Shown here piece by piece: positions 21,801-33,457 of a stretch of DNA of 64,000 bases. The stretch covers positions 15,186,770-15,250,769 of the forward strand of contig NC_089319.1 in assembly GCF_036669915.1 (NCBI RefSeq), read 5' to 3'. The notes beneath the pieces are model-generated. The model did no database searches. It saw only the letters and a program-made list of their open reading frames with translations, and was not told the origin of the DNA. The position numbers and the translations under genes are program-made. Source of the stretch: Pocillopora verrucosa (lineage: Eukaryota > Cnidaria > Anthozoa > Scleractinia > Pocilloporidae). How positions within the stretch are numbered: the first letter of the stretch is position 1; each line of letters starts with the position of its first letter.

Positions 21801-24800
21801 TGTACCATATTTTGGCGAGTCCATAGGGCTAACCAAAATACAAACAACTTTTAAAAATACACATTAATACTTCATACCAAAATGTCTCATAAGTTACTGA
21901 TTATCCAACTGCTTTATTTTCTTCACTTTTCTGATGAGACAGGAAAAGCGAAACAGTTAGAGAATTGTAGCACACTCAGCTGACAGATTAAACAGGCTTT
22001 TTATAATACAAAACAATCAACTGTTCAAATATTGCACAATATTTGTACCCAATTTATGCATTTTCTAAGTGCAGTTGGATACTATAATGCTGGATGTTTG
22101 AGCTCAAAATGCATGTTATTTTTACTCTGTGAAGATGGATGATAATGTTATATATTGCTGGTAACGAAAAAGTCTTCTTATATTGTCAATCCTTCAGAAT
22201 TGGAAGTCTTAGATCTTTGTTAGACACTTACAAGTAGTTAAAAAGATATTAAATTTGTTTGACTGTTAATAAGAGTTATCATTTTTTTCAACAATATTTC
22301 TGTTTTAGAAAGATCCTCACCAGACGATAAGGGAGCTTTCTAAAATGGCACTGATGGCTGACTGTACTCTTATGCTTGCCTGGAGGTACAAAGTTACACT
22401 CCATACTGTTGCATGTAAACACTATTTTCCCATTCTGTTATTTACGTCTTAGCTATGCACCTTTGCTATTAGTTTATATCTCTGTACTGCAGCTACCTAC
22501 ACAAAATGTCAGAATGTTGAGAAATTTTCCATGAAGTTCCTTAAATTCTCTTGTTCTTATCACTGACCTATTGTCATGCATGTGTACTGATGAAATGGTC
22601 TGACATGTATTTGTTCTGGGTTTTCTGAATTCTTTTAACTGTGAGCTGCAGGTTCTTTTACAGTATTGATGGGGAATTGAATCATGATTATTAAAATTCT
22701 ACATACTGACAGAGACTTTTTTTTATTTGTGTACTCTTGTGTATGTTTGTTTATTGTCATACTTTTATAGCTCAGAGGAGGCAGGAAGATATCTTGAAAC
22801 TTACAAAGTTTATGAAAATAAACCACCTGATGCTCTTCTTGGTCAAAGTGAAGGAGATTACCTCAGCAAGGTGATATTTCCATTATTCTTTGTGTGTTTA
22901 CAGTCAAAGGTTTTACTTTGAAAGCTTTAAATATTGTAAGCACAAGTATACTTTAGAGGAACTTAATTTGGTTTTCATTTAAAAAGGTGAGAATAAAGTA
23001 GGGCAAAAGATGAAAATCTGTAATTAATTAGATAACATTTATTAGCTCTGGATGATAGAGTAGAAAGAGGAGTACATGTAGAGACCTTCAATTTATTTTT
23101 GTTGCTTGTGTGGTAAATTTTAAAGCAGATAGCAAAAAAAATTTAGGATATATTGTTAGTACTCCTCTAGAGCATATCTCTGTGTTTACTGATGTTGAGA
23201 TGTTCAGAGAATAAAACAATCAAATATTGTTTCCCTTATTTCTTACTTATTTTGTCTTATTGTGTAATCAAGTTATAGTCACTGTTTCAAACTATCAATA
23301 AGATCTTATTTCTTTTTAATCCAGCTCACGGATTGCTTAACCACTGTGAAAGGAGTAAACAAAACAGATGTAGTGTCTCTCAGCTCCACATTTGGGGTAA
23401 GAGCTTGCATTCAATCTCCTGGTTCAGTTGATCTACCTTCACTTTAACAAAATTATATAAAGAAATATAATGGAAAAATTTTTTATGGGGTGATGGTCTG
23501 GAGAGCAAGCATGATTTTGGTGAGTGAGTGCTCAGTTAGAGTATTTTTTTTTAAGTAAATCATGGCAGCCACCTTTGAGTTTTACGGCTGCAGCAGAAGC
23601 CTGGAAAGAAAATTAAATTTGTACCAACAGGGTGTGTGATGGGCAAAGGAAAGAAGAGAGGAGGGATGGAGGATTTGACTCTGAATCAATCATGGTAGAA
23701 TAGAAGATTGCAAGCTTGTAATGTTAACTTGTCCTAACAATAGAATGAGGAGGGAGGCTTTTCTTACTTTTTTTGAGGGGGGTTCTATGAATCATGACAA
23801 ATAAATGACTTTCTGTTGAGCAGTAGCTAACTATGTCTTAATTTTAGACATTAACCCAGTGCAATCTTTATAGTATACTGCATACAGAAAGCTAAAGGAA
23901 AATTTGGGGTATTTTCTCACCATGCAGAAAAAAAAAGGTTAAATAATTTTCTTTTCATGTACCAGTCCACTGTGAGATAGATTTGAAGTATGAAATACCC
24001 ATTTTCATGGTAAACCAATGTTATAATTTGAGTGAAAATAAATTTTTTTAAAATTATTTTACATCAAATTGTTGAGAAAAACAAAGGATTTGTTTTGCAA
24101 TTGGTCAAAAGGGTACTTTCTATTCTATATTATTTTCCAAGTTTTAATTTGTTTATTTGGAAAGCAATCTATCGCATCAAACAAAGTATCATTATGATAA
24201 TACATTCCTTAACAATTTAAGAAGAGTGTCATATGACATTGTATAGTTCTAGGCTCGACAAGAAAGAGCTTCTTTTTAAGGGTTATCTTTACAGCTTTAC
24301 AGAAATTATTGTTTTCATTGTCAAATTTTATAATGGATGATGCAGAACAATTCCTGAATTCCAAAGAGGGCTTATGTGGCATCCTCCAAAAAGCCAGATT
24401 ACATTTAATACCTTTGATTCTCTCTCATTTAACAATTAAGTTATTGCTGGTTTGATATCCCTGAAAACTTCAAAATTTCCTTTAGCTGTTCTTGTCTGCA
24501 AAGTACTGATAAAGCTTCATCATTTACATATCATAACTATGATTGTAATATTTTTTTAACTCTTGTAGTCCCTTGCTAATATGGCAACAGCCTCAAAGGA
24601 CGACTTGGCTTTACTTCCTGGATTTGGGCCTTTGAAGGTTTGCATGGTGTATTTTTAATTAGTGGTGAAGGTTAAACTTCTTATTTCAGTAGAAAGTAGT
24701 AAGATTTCTGATTATTATCATTGTTATTATTATTATTGTAATTACTATAATTATAATAATTATTATTATTGTTATTTTCATTATTATAATTATGATCATC

Positions 24801-25170
24801 ATTTTAATTATTACTTTGATATACTAAGTACTTTGGAAAGCAACTCTGAGGGAGTGCACTAGGAGAACATTTTACTATTGTAACTAGATCATGTCATTTT
24901 TCTTCATGAAAAAAGGTATAATCCTACACTCTCCTGTGAGTTCTTTATTGAATTTTAGCAAATCGAAATTATTCCTATCTTAACATAATGGTTATCAATG
25001 AATTCAGATTTTACTGTTATGAGGCATGATTTTATTAATGCTTTCCAGTAATTTGTAATTGACTATTTATTTATTTAATCTTTATTTAGGCTCAGAGACT
25101 ACATGACCTGATTCAACAGCCATTTGTTGCCAAAAAAGCAAAATCATCAGAAGTTAAAGAAAGGTCATGA
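18832..25170 (+). CDS. ERCC1: DNA excision repair protein ERCC-1
   Basis: Non-catalytic partner of the XPF nuclease; the pair makes the 5' incision in nucleotide excision repair and acts in crosslink repair. Exons: 18832 to about 19205 (or 19334), then 20023-20104, 20949-21052, 21539-21632, 22309-22385, 22771-22870, 23325-23396, 24569-24637 and 25090-25170. The XPA-binding/central domain begins at [20 protein letters not shown], continues through [15 protein letters not shown] and [10 protein letters not shown], then [24 protein letters not shown], and ends in the tandem helix-hairpin-helix ([11 protein letters not shown] ... [17 protein letters not shown]). The protein would be about 350 aa against 297 in human. 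The N-terminal exon is Ser/Asn-rich and poorly conserved, as in other animals. Exon 2 needs two carried-over nt; only weak donors fit, AC|GTTTGC at 19205 or CA|GTAGCC at 19334. The start is the ATG at 18832. Confidence 0.95.
19521..19741 (+). repeat. TTAACCCTTTAACTCCC-ended MITE, copy A (ERCC1 intron 1)
   Basis: About 220 bp with inverted ends TTAACCCTTTAACTCCC and GGGAGTTGAAGGGTTTTAA. The interior contains GACTAAGACAGAATTACTCC, GATGAGAATAAAGGAAAAAT and GTTGATCCAATCCTAAATTC. Same family as copies B, C and D. Confidence 0.8.
20136..20346 (-). repeat. TTAACCCTTTAACTCCC-ended MITE, copy B (ERCC1 intron 2, opposite orientation)
   Basis: The reverse complement of copy A with scattered differences: GGATTGGATCAACTAATTAT, TTTCTTTATTCTCATCACTT and ATTCTGTCTTGGTCACTC read backwards relative to copy A. 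It lies 32 bp downstream of ERCC1 exon 2, so the two copies flank that exon as inverted repeats. Confidence 0.8.
24720..24812 (+). repeat. ATT/ATA microsatellite in ERCC1 intron 8
   Basis: Imperfect TTATTATTG / AATTATTATA trinucleotide repeats, close in composition to the microsatellite in the GNPTG intron. Confidence 0.85.
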
Positions 25171-26964
25171 TATTTATTTAAATTAATAGCATGTCAAGTC
25201 CATCATGTTAAGAAAGACAAAGGAAATAGATTGCAAAACTTATTACTGGTAACTATACTGTAAATAGTTATTTAATTCATACTGCTCTGTATATACTCAC
25301 AATTTATGCACACCGACTGTACAGAGGTAATTAAATGTGATCAAAATGTTGGGGTGTATGCAGAAAATTACATTGTCTCCCAGCTGAAACAATTTTCCTC
25401 AAATGTTTTCAACATTCAACCAAGAAGGTAATGGAAATTGTTCATCATAATTTTACAAAGAAGGAGAAAGAAACTTTTATATACAATACAAATCAAAGAT
25501 TTACAGGTGCACAAGCTCATGAATAAATGTCAGTCACTTTCCAACTTAAGAGTCCTTTTCTGTTGCCTGCATAATCAGTGTTTTTTTTTTACCATTTAGC
25601 TTTTTATGACCATTTTTTTCATTCTTATCCATTCCAAATTTTATTGAGAGGTATGGTTGTATTCTATTGCTGTTCTCCTGTTTGTTTATGTTTTTGCATG
25701 AGCTCACATCGGAAGATAGTGTTTTGAAGTTCACTTATTACATTCTATGACCATTTTGGATTTATGTTTACTTAAAATTTTTTTTTAATGTATATGCTGT
25801 GCAGTTACTTCCTCATGGTAGTATTATTAAGCTGGATATGGTGATATTAGCTAAAGGTAACTGTAAAGTTGCTTAGAACAAGCTTTACCCTGTATTTAAG
25901 CTCTACCTAATATATTTGACTCCGTTCAATATAACTATTGTTAGTCATTTCTTGTTCATTCGCTTTGGTTGTGGAAATATTGCAATAAGTTTATCAATCC
26001 TTCTCCTTCAAATTTTCTTTAAAATTAAGCATTAGATTGTAATTATCACAGAATAAATATCAATGGTCTAGACCCTTTGTAAAGTTCAATCACTACACAG
26101 TTATATTAATTTATTAGCTAGTAGTCCTCTTGAAATAAATTAAATTATCTTTTGATTCTAAGGGACTAACATGTCTTGAATTAAATTGACAAAATTTGTC
26201 ACTGACTGTAAACCAAGAAGTGGATGAAGAGACTCTCATAGAATACAAGCATCAAAATACCCTAATCCAAATAAACCTCCGTGAGGGGGGGGGAGAGGGG
26301 GTGGGAGCTTATTAATTTCGAGAGCTCCTAGACAGGGAACTAAGTAGGGAAAATTTGAAATGAAACCTTTGTCTTCTTTGTACTGAAACACTATCTAACC
26401 TGAATTTATAATTGGCTATTCTTCAGTATACCTGTTTGCATGGCATTACTTTGCCCTGCCCTTGTTATTGTGGGTTCTATAAGGCAGAAGGAAAGGGCAT
26501 TAAAGAAACCTTAAGCTCTCACTGGGAGCCATATTTAACTTGTGCACTGCTAGCTAAGTTTTAAGGCATTTTGACCAGTCAACCTTTGATGCTGGACACA
26601 TGCCATAAACTGAGAGCCCCATTAGTATGTATATATATTTCAATCAGGTAAATCAGACATGAGATTCTCTCAGTTCGTGTTACACCCACTCCCCATAATT
26701 GGACACAGATCTAATATTTCTGGGGGGAAACAGGTATTCAAAGTATAAACGGTATCAAAAATATTATGTATTAATTAAGTTTGTTGTTACAGTATCAGTC
26801 GATTGCAAACAAACACGTACTTCCCAAGTCCTAAATATTTAAGTTCAGTCCAGTCAAATATTCCGGACTGAACTCCTGGTAAGAGCAGGCCTGGCAGCGT
26901 AGCGTAGTACAACTTCGTAGTGAAGCAAATATTTCAAGTGAAGGCAACTGAATGAGTAACTATT
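25171..26964. other. ERCC1-CANT1 intergenic region
   Basis: The AATAAA at 25522-25527 is a plausible ERCC1 poly(A) signal. A G-rich run near 26284-26306 (G tracts separated by A or T) could form a quadruplex. No exon was recognised. The CANT1 promoter should lie near the right end but shows no clear core element. Confidence 0.5.
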
Positions 26965-28104
26965 ATGCCGCCTTACCGCAGATCATCTTACCAAAGCGAT
27001 ATGCAAGGCCTGGTTCGTAAATGTGCCTTGATAGGTGTGGGTATTAGCTTCGTTATTGCGCTTTTTTACTGGTGGTTGCCGGGCGAGAGCACGGTGTATT
27101 CTACTGGAAACAGTGCAAGTATTGACTATTATCACAGAATTGCTTGTGATAAGAAATACAACGACACATATCCTCTGACTCGTCCAGAAACCACAGCACA
27201 GGGAAAGAGATTTAGAATCGGCGTCATTGCGGATCTTGATGAAAATTCGAAGTCTTCCTCCAAAGCAAACACATGGACAAGTCAATTCAAACGTGGATAT
27301 TTAACACTCCTTAACAATGGACGGGTTTCCGTGGAGTGGGATCAAGATATAGTTATTTTATCCTCTACTTTGTCTCAGAAGGGAAGGGGAATGGAACTTT
27401 CGGAACTTATAGTTTTTAATGGGAAGTTGTACGCTGTTGATGACCGCACTGGTGTTGTTTTCCAGATTCACGACAAGCACACTATTGCTTGGGTGATTTT
27501 ACCAGATGGAGATGGCACGGAAGCTAAGGGATTTAAAGCAGAATGGATGGCAGTCAAAGGTAAAACTCTCTACATTGGTGGACTTGGAAAGGAATGGACT
27601 TCTGTTGAGGGAGTTTTCCAAAATCATAATCCACAGTGGGTGAAAAGCATTGGGCCTAATGGAGATGTGGTACATCATGACTGGGTGTCCAGGTATGAAG
27701 GTTTGCGAGGGGCCTTAGGGATCCAGTACCCAGGTTATGTTATACACGAAGCAGCAAACTGGAGTGACAAACAAAAGAAGTGGTTTTTCTTGCCGAGGAG
27801 AGCCAGCCATGAGATGTATAATGAGAAAGATGATGAACATCGTGCAACAAATGTATTGATATCCTGTGATGAAAATTTCACAAACTTTCATGTGCACACC
27901 ATTGGGGAACTTAATTTGACTCATGGGTTTTCTTCATTTAAGTTTATTCCTGGGACAGATGATAACTTGTTTGTTGCACTGAAGACTGAGGAAGACAAAG
28001 GAACCATTCGTTCATATATTGTGGCCTATGATATTCATGGAAGGATGCTTATGGATGAGATTCTAATTGGCAACAATAAGTTTGAAGGAATAGAATTTAT
28101 ATGA
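26965..28104 (+). CDS. CANT1: Soluble calcium-activated nucleotidase 1 (apyrase family)
   Basis: Hydrolyses UDP, GDP and UTP in the ER/Golgi lumen in a Ca2+-dependent way. In vertebrates it supports proteoglycan synthesis by removing the UDP released by glycosyltransferases. The CDS is one uninterrupted exon of 379 aa, close to the human length (401). A single hydrophobic segment (residues 21-39) is a signal anchor for type II membrane topology. The rest matches the five-bladed propeller apyrase fold: VIADLD (87-92), SQKGRGMELSELIVFNGKLY, DDRTGVV (159-165), ILPDGDGTEAKGFKAEW, LYIGGLGKEWT, FFLPRRAS, HGFSSFKFIPGTDD (320-333) and the C-terminal KFEGIEFI. Acidic residues of these motifs bind Ca2+ and the substrate. 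The intronless state contrasts with intron-rich neighbours and suggests intron loss or an old retrocopy. The frame is intact and the gene looks functional. Confidence 0.96.
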   Translation: MPPYRRSSYQSDMQGLVRKCALIGVGISFVIALFYWWLPGESTVYSTGNSASIDYYHRIACDKKYNDTYPLTRPETTAQGKRFRIGVIADLDENSKSSSKANTWTSQFKRGYLTLLNNGRVSVEWDQDIVILSSTLSQKGRGMELSELIVFNGKLYAVDDRTGVVFQIHDKHTIAWVILPDGDGTEAKGFKAEWMAVKGKTLYIGGLGKEWTSVEGVFQNHNPQWVKSIGPNGDVVHHDWVSRYEGLRGALGIQYPGYVIHEAANWSDKQKKWFFLPRRASHEMYNEKDDEHRATNVLISCDENFTNFHVHTIGELNLTHGFSSFKFIPGTDDNLFVALKTEEDKGTIRSYIVAYDIHGRMLMDEILIGNNKFEGIEFI

Positions 28105-28186
28105 AGAAACATGATGAGGAGTATTTTTAGCACTTTCTTATTTTTGGATGGTTTTCTGTAATTTATGATAGTGAGCATACTTATTA

Positions 28187-28192
28187 AATAAA
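28187..28192 (+). terminator. Poly(A) signal of CANT1
   Basis: AATAAA 83 bp after the CANT1 stop codon. Confidence 0.75.
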
Positions 28193-28199
28193 GTGGTCT

Positions 28200-31100
28200 T
28201 TAAATGGATAACTGTGCAACAGACACTCATAAAATCTTATGCTAACTCTTTAATTTGCAGAAGGGTAATAAATTACAACCTTTAATCAGAGGATTTTGCT
28301 TGAAAGAACTATATGGAGGGCATTGTCCTCTGATGATTTCAGCTTATTTGCAAATATAATTTTTCTTGTCTCCAATGTAGATGACATTAAAAAAACTGAT
28401 GATTGGAAAGGAGGAAGGAGAAATTTTAACAAATCCTTAGACCAATATGTCAAACTACAAAGCAAGGAAATTTGAATATTGCTGAAGTCTTAAGAGGCCT
28501 GAGGTATGCAGATGAAGAAAAATCAAGTTAATTCTCAGAGAATAAGTGCAGTCAGCAGTGGTGTTGTAATCCTGAGCCAGGGTGGTCAAGAAACTATTAA
28601 GCTAACCCTGCTAAGGTTATTGAGTATTTAGATTTATATGCTTTTTCTATGAAGATAATCTGTTGATGGAATAGACATTGTCAAAATATAGCATCGCTCT
28701 TGTTTTTTTTTTTATTTTAGTTTGTGTACGCTGGAAACAACTCTAATCCCTTTTTTGATCTTAACACTTAAATAAACTCTCTCTAAGTCCTTACAGAAGA
28801 CAAAAACAATTTTCTTCAAGGAAAACTATTTTGTTTTCTAAACATACTATACATTTGGACCTGTACATAGCAGCACCATACTGTTGGCTCTTAAAGTCCT
28901 GAAATTTTTATCCCTTTATTACAATAATTTTTATTTCTATCAAGTGGGGGCAGTCACTCTCTTCCAGGCCCCAATAACCCGTATTGCCCACCTGTACTAA
29001 ATAGTCACTTAAAGTGGAACTAAGATTTATCTTTCAAGTAAAATTTAATCCATATTTATCTCCCAAAATGAATTTTGAGGGGAGTTTTTGTACATTAAGT
29101 GGTTAATTATTGTATAAAATGATGTTTTTATCATTTATTTGTAATACCCCTTATCCGAGGAACCTGTATAGAGCAAGCAACCTGTATTAAGCAGTCACCA
29201 TACCATTCCTTAAGGGAGACCACTTAGGACAGGTTAGACAGCATTCTTAGTTGACAACTAATGCTAAAAACTTAGTGATGCTTGATATTAAGTCCTCAAC
29301 TGCTTAAACGTATCCCCCTATCAGAAGACTTAAATTGGTGTAAGGGTAGAAGAAGGTAGTGATTTCTTATATCATGCTAGTAATTGTTCATTTATTGGTC
29401 ATCACAGTTTTAGCAGGTGATTATTATGATTCTTATCATTTTCTTGGGTAAATTTATCATAACTCTGAACATGTAAGATGGAACTGGGAAAGTTGATCAG
29501 GTTTCGATTCCTGGATAAAAAGGGATATTTTCTTCATCAATATGCTGATGAAAGTGTTATAATGTATTGTGTCTATTAACATGTAAACAGCTCCTAAGTC
29601 CCAGACAGACAAGATAAAAAGAAACTATAGGAGGAAATACAAAGGAAATTAGGATGAAATATATTCGTTTCACTTGGAAAACTACAATTGAATTATCTCA
29701 AAACTGTGGATAAGATTTTGGGGAAAAGTGATGGGTACAACTGAGAAATTGAGGTTATTTTTCATTCACAAGCACCATTTAGTTCATCAGGTTTTGGTGG
29801 TATTAACACCAACATGTGTCGTCTTCACTTTTGGATGCAGGTGCAGTTAAACTTAAAATAAATTAACTTTAGAACCACAGCCTTACCATTTAAGGAAGCA
29901 AGGGGGGTTGACATTGAAAGGAATGCCTATTATAGAGGGGTGCCTAAGAGCTCCATTTGAGGAGAGTTTCATCTGAGAGATTACATGGGAACTATGAAAA
30001 TACATTTTCCTTACATCCATATAATTTGGGGGAGGGGTGGATGGAGAGTCTTTTCTGCAGGAATGCTTCCTTGGTATTATTTTGACTTTGGAAGGGGTAG
30101 TTCCTCGTCGAGGGTTCCTGAATAGAGTGCTGGTGCAAATTGTAACATTTTAACACTCTGATCCAACATTGGAAGCTTCTAGATAACTGGTTAATGAACT
30201 AAGTTTTCGGAAAATATACAGGAAAAAAGGGCTGATGGTGAATAATAAAGAAGTTTTAATTATCCCACTTGAGTCGTAAAAAATACGACGACAGTTAAAC
30301 ACCACAATTTCTGAATTAAACAGTTTTTCTCACTCAGGAGGCCGTTTCAAGTACATTTGAAATTCTCAAGCTTTTTAAGCAGTTAATTTTTATTCAACGT
30401 ATCGGGTGCTTTGGAAAATTAAGATGACTGACAAGTGAGAGGTTTATTAGTTTGAAAAACCAAACTGTTTGGCGCTCGGAAAATTCGAGAAGAAAACTAT
30501 GGTCGGTCATGTTTATGCACGCTTCTTTAAAAAACGAAAAAATTAGAGCGGCTGAAGTGACATGGGTATTGAAATTTGGTGATTCAAACAATCACCAATT
30601 GAACAACGGTACAACCTAGCCAATATTTCTGCAGCTCCTCTGGAGCCATAGCTTAGGAAAATCGCTCACAACATAGAATCCAAATCAGTATCGGAACAAT
30701 AAAATAATTATGTAAATGGACATAACAAAGGCATTTTTTTTTAAATGAAATGAAATTTAGTCAGTAAGTCTTGGTTCTCCCCTTTAGGAGCTTTTAAACA
30801 ATGACTGGAGTCAGTAGAGTTCTATCAGAGCACAATGAACATAATTCAACGTAAGCTTAGTAAAATCTCGCAGTTCCTATTTAGTCAGCCGTAAACTGTT
30901 CATTGTTCATTATCCACTACTTGATCGAGGCATTTTGTAAAATTATCCCTAAAATTATAACTAAAACTTACTCTGAGAATCTAAGAAACTAAAAAACTAG
31001 AAATATACCTATAAACTAGAAGCTAAAAATTTAACCGTTAGTAGTAAAAAAGGTTAACCGAACAAAGCTTTCCTCTCTAGAGTGTGTCATTTTGTGTTAT

Positions 31101-31598
31101 TTCGGGTCAACTGTAATCGTAAAATGGCCAAAATTTTAATTGTTAGCGATAAAAGTCATCATCCCATTGAGATTTTCTGTGAAATTGTGCTTCTCTCTGT
31201 TCCATATTCATGTCTGTGGCCTTAGTAGCCTGATCATGTGGCTTGACGCTATTGTTCAAGACACAATGGACATCGTGTTTTAATCAATATACAGCAACAT
31301 AACTGAAGCATTGCTCCACAGATAAGCGTCAAGATAAGGAGGGATAATTGTAGTTACCTACGTAAACATCTTATTGTACTTTTATGCTTATTGATCAAAG
31401 GTGACAAAGTTTGCATCTCTTTTCAGTTAATTACACTTTACAGCTGCAGCTCTAATGCCAGCAAGATTCAGCGTTATGTTCCTCTAAACGGCAAGGTTAG
31501 AAAAGGGAAGACACTGGGTTCCTTTTGAAAGATTTGTGCTTGGAATATTACGATAACTGTGAAGACCAGGTATCAGCCGTGAACTGAACTGTTCGACA
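28200..31598. other. Long interval downstream of CANT1 without recognised genes
   Basis: About 3.4 kb, AT-rich. Apart from the diverged repeat at 28945-29235 and scattered homopolymer runs, nothing was recognised on either strand. All frames are short and lack family motifs. Confidence 0.5.
28945..29235. repeat. Diverged repeat with CCTGTA..TAA..AGTCAC units
   Basis: The phrases 'cacctgtactaaatagtcactt', 'gaacctgtata' and 'caacctgtattaagcagtcacc' recur within about 250 bp, and 'aaagtgg' and 'gaccactt' lie at opposite ends as short inverted parts. This resembles a decayed inverted-repeat element. Family unknown. Confidence 0.35.
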
Positions 31599-31880
31599 AT
31601 GGTTAAAAATAGTGACAAGGCTAAGTGTTTTGTGCTGCTGACGAAATTCACACCTCGCAAATGCAGCAACGAGGAAACGTTCGCCAAACTTGTACAAATT
31701 GCATCCTATAGAAAACAACTGGAGGGACTTTACAGAACGCAGTCAACACGACATAAAAACCAGGCAGCGTTGAATGTGCTTTTTCAAATTCTTCAAGTTC
31801 AAGAGGTTGGAAGCACCGAGGAGTATTCCATAGATGGGTCCGTGTTTAAAGTTCATGTCTTAGAGGATACAGAATTTTAA
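31599..31880 (+). CDS. Unassigned small ORF, 93 aa
   Basis: An ATG-initiated frame of 93 codons. It has no family that I recognise, no signal peptide and no membrane segment. The N-terminus is basic (MVKNSDKAK), there are three Cys or fewer, and the last 20 residues are acidic (VHVLEDTEF). The codon content looks coding-like rather than low-complexity, and an upstream stretch with CTGCAG-rich sequence could be a leader. It could be a lineage-specific peptide gene, one exon of a larger gene, or chance. Not confirmed by any neighbour. Confidence 0.3.
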   Translation: MVKNSDKAKCFVLLTKFTPRKCSNEETFAKLVQIASYRKQLEGLYRTQSTRHKNQAALNVLFQILQVQEVGSTEEYSIDGSVFKVHVLEDTEF

Positions 31881-33457
31881 CGTTGTTAACCACAGGGACT
31901 GAATTGAATACTTCGTTATCGCCGACATTCTCACGGCACAATTAAACTGTAGTCCGCGGCACTTATTCAAACATTAACTGAAGTGCTTGACTGTGAGAGC
32001 ACGAGGAAGTAGTTTAAACAGTTCTAATATACCTCAGATATGGCCAGGTATTGGTGGCAGAATCGAGTGAAGAGAATGATCGAGTTCACCCCGATGACTT
32101 TTTCTGAGAAGATTGTAAACTCACTAAACGTGCTGTTCGATACTGAAACAAATGCGTCAGCGTTTTAAAACTTTAAAACAAAAGGAAAGTTTGAAATTTT
32201 AATTAATTTATCCGATAATTCGTTCAGCGTAGATAAAGTTAGAACGACGGCTGAACCATCTGTATTTTGTGATTGCAAGGAGCGTAAGGTTTTAGGTAAT
32301 ACCTTCATTTTCATATTAGATTAAAACACGGAACAACATAAAAAACACTGAATCAAAATATTACAATGGAGAGTATCAATGCCTCAGTGCAGATTTGATA
32401 AATATTGACCAAGCGCGAAACCCAGTAAACTCAAATACGGAATTTTTTAAATTAGCTGCGAAGTTAGGGGGCCTTATAATACGTTTATAATCGCAAACAC
32501 TATCTCTTTTTGGGTTTTGAAAGTCAATTAAACAGAGGTGGTTATCAGGTCGCTCCTAATTACCAAGGTGTTTTCATTATTTTGGATTCTTTGAAAATGC
32601 ATTCACGCATTCTGAACTGATCAATCGTGTCCTCTTTTCGTAATTATCACGTCTGTGAACCGAAACGACAAAAGTAAACAATATGACTTTCAAAAGCCCG
32701 GAACAGTATTTTCTGTCCAAAGGGACAGCTGCATGGTTTAAAACACGGAGTCAGATAGCTTCTACTTGAAAGGCCAGCTGAAGCATCATGGCATTAATAC
32801 TAAAACGAGTTTCCTGTACTTCGGAGAACGCATCAGAAGTTCTTGTGAGGCCTCCGCAAATGAAGTGTGATACTTATGGCGTAAGTTGCACGTCGGTGTT
32901 GCTTTTTCAGAGGGAATGTGGAAAAGCAGCCGCAAGTTTTATTTCCTTAGAGCAATATGATTGACTCGAGAATGTAAAGAGGCTCTTTTTCACATTATAA
33001 ATGTTCTGCTTGATAAACCACAAAGCCTCCGACTGTAATCTTTGTCAACAACTTATGTTCTGATAAGACATAGTGTCAGGGCCTAGTGGTACATCGTCAG
33101 GTGGCAGCTTAGCCAGGTCTCTGTAACATGTGGCCATAATGAGATATATGACCCCTCCCGACTGAGTAGGATACTAGTCTACGGCGTGTAATCCCCAGAA
33201 ATTCGTCACGTTTTGAAATACTCGGCCCTTAAATTCGACTGTGTTTTCCTCGACGAAGGTAGACACCGTGAGATTTAAGTCTCTTGCCCCAAAACACAAT
33301 ATCATGACTTGGTCAAAGCCCAAATGTGGACCACATGATCCACCGTTTACGTTGCTAAATAGTTAGCCACAGTCTCCCATCAAGTCTGACCAGAAGTTCT
33401 ATCAGCACTGAGCTTTGCAAATGGAAGCAAACGGTGGAAAAAGAAATATGGATATTC
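31881..33457. other. Interval with no recognised gene
   Basis: About 1.6 kb, with base composition slightly richer in GC than the flanks. No conserved exon, RNA structure or repeat was recognised. Its right part probably holds the 3' UTR of the 308-aa minus-strand gene. Confidence 0.45.

Noticed and set aside
24662..24862. 66-aa Tyr/Asn-rich ORF in ERCC1 intron 8
   Set aside because: A product of the ATT/ATA microsatellite.
28331..28412. snoRNA downstream of CANT1 (TGATGATTT ... CTGATGATTGG)
   Set aside because: Lacks the purine at the start of box C and any terminal stem, and is not inside an intron.
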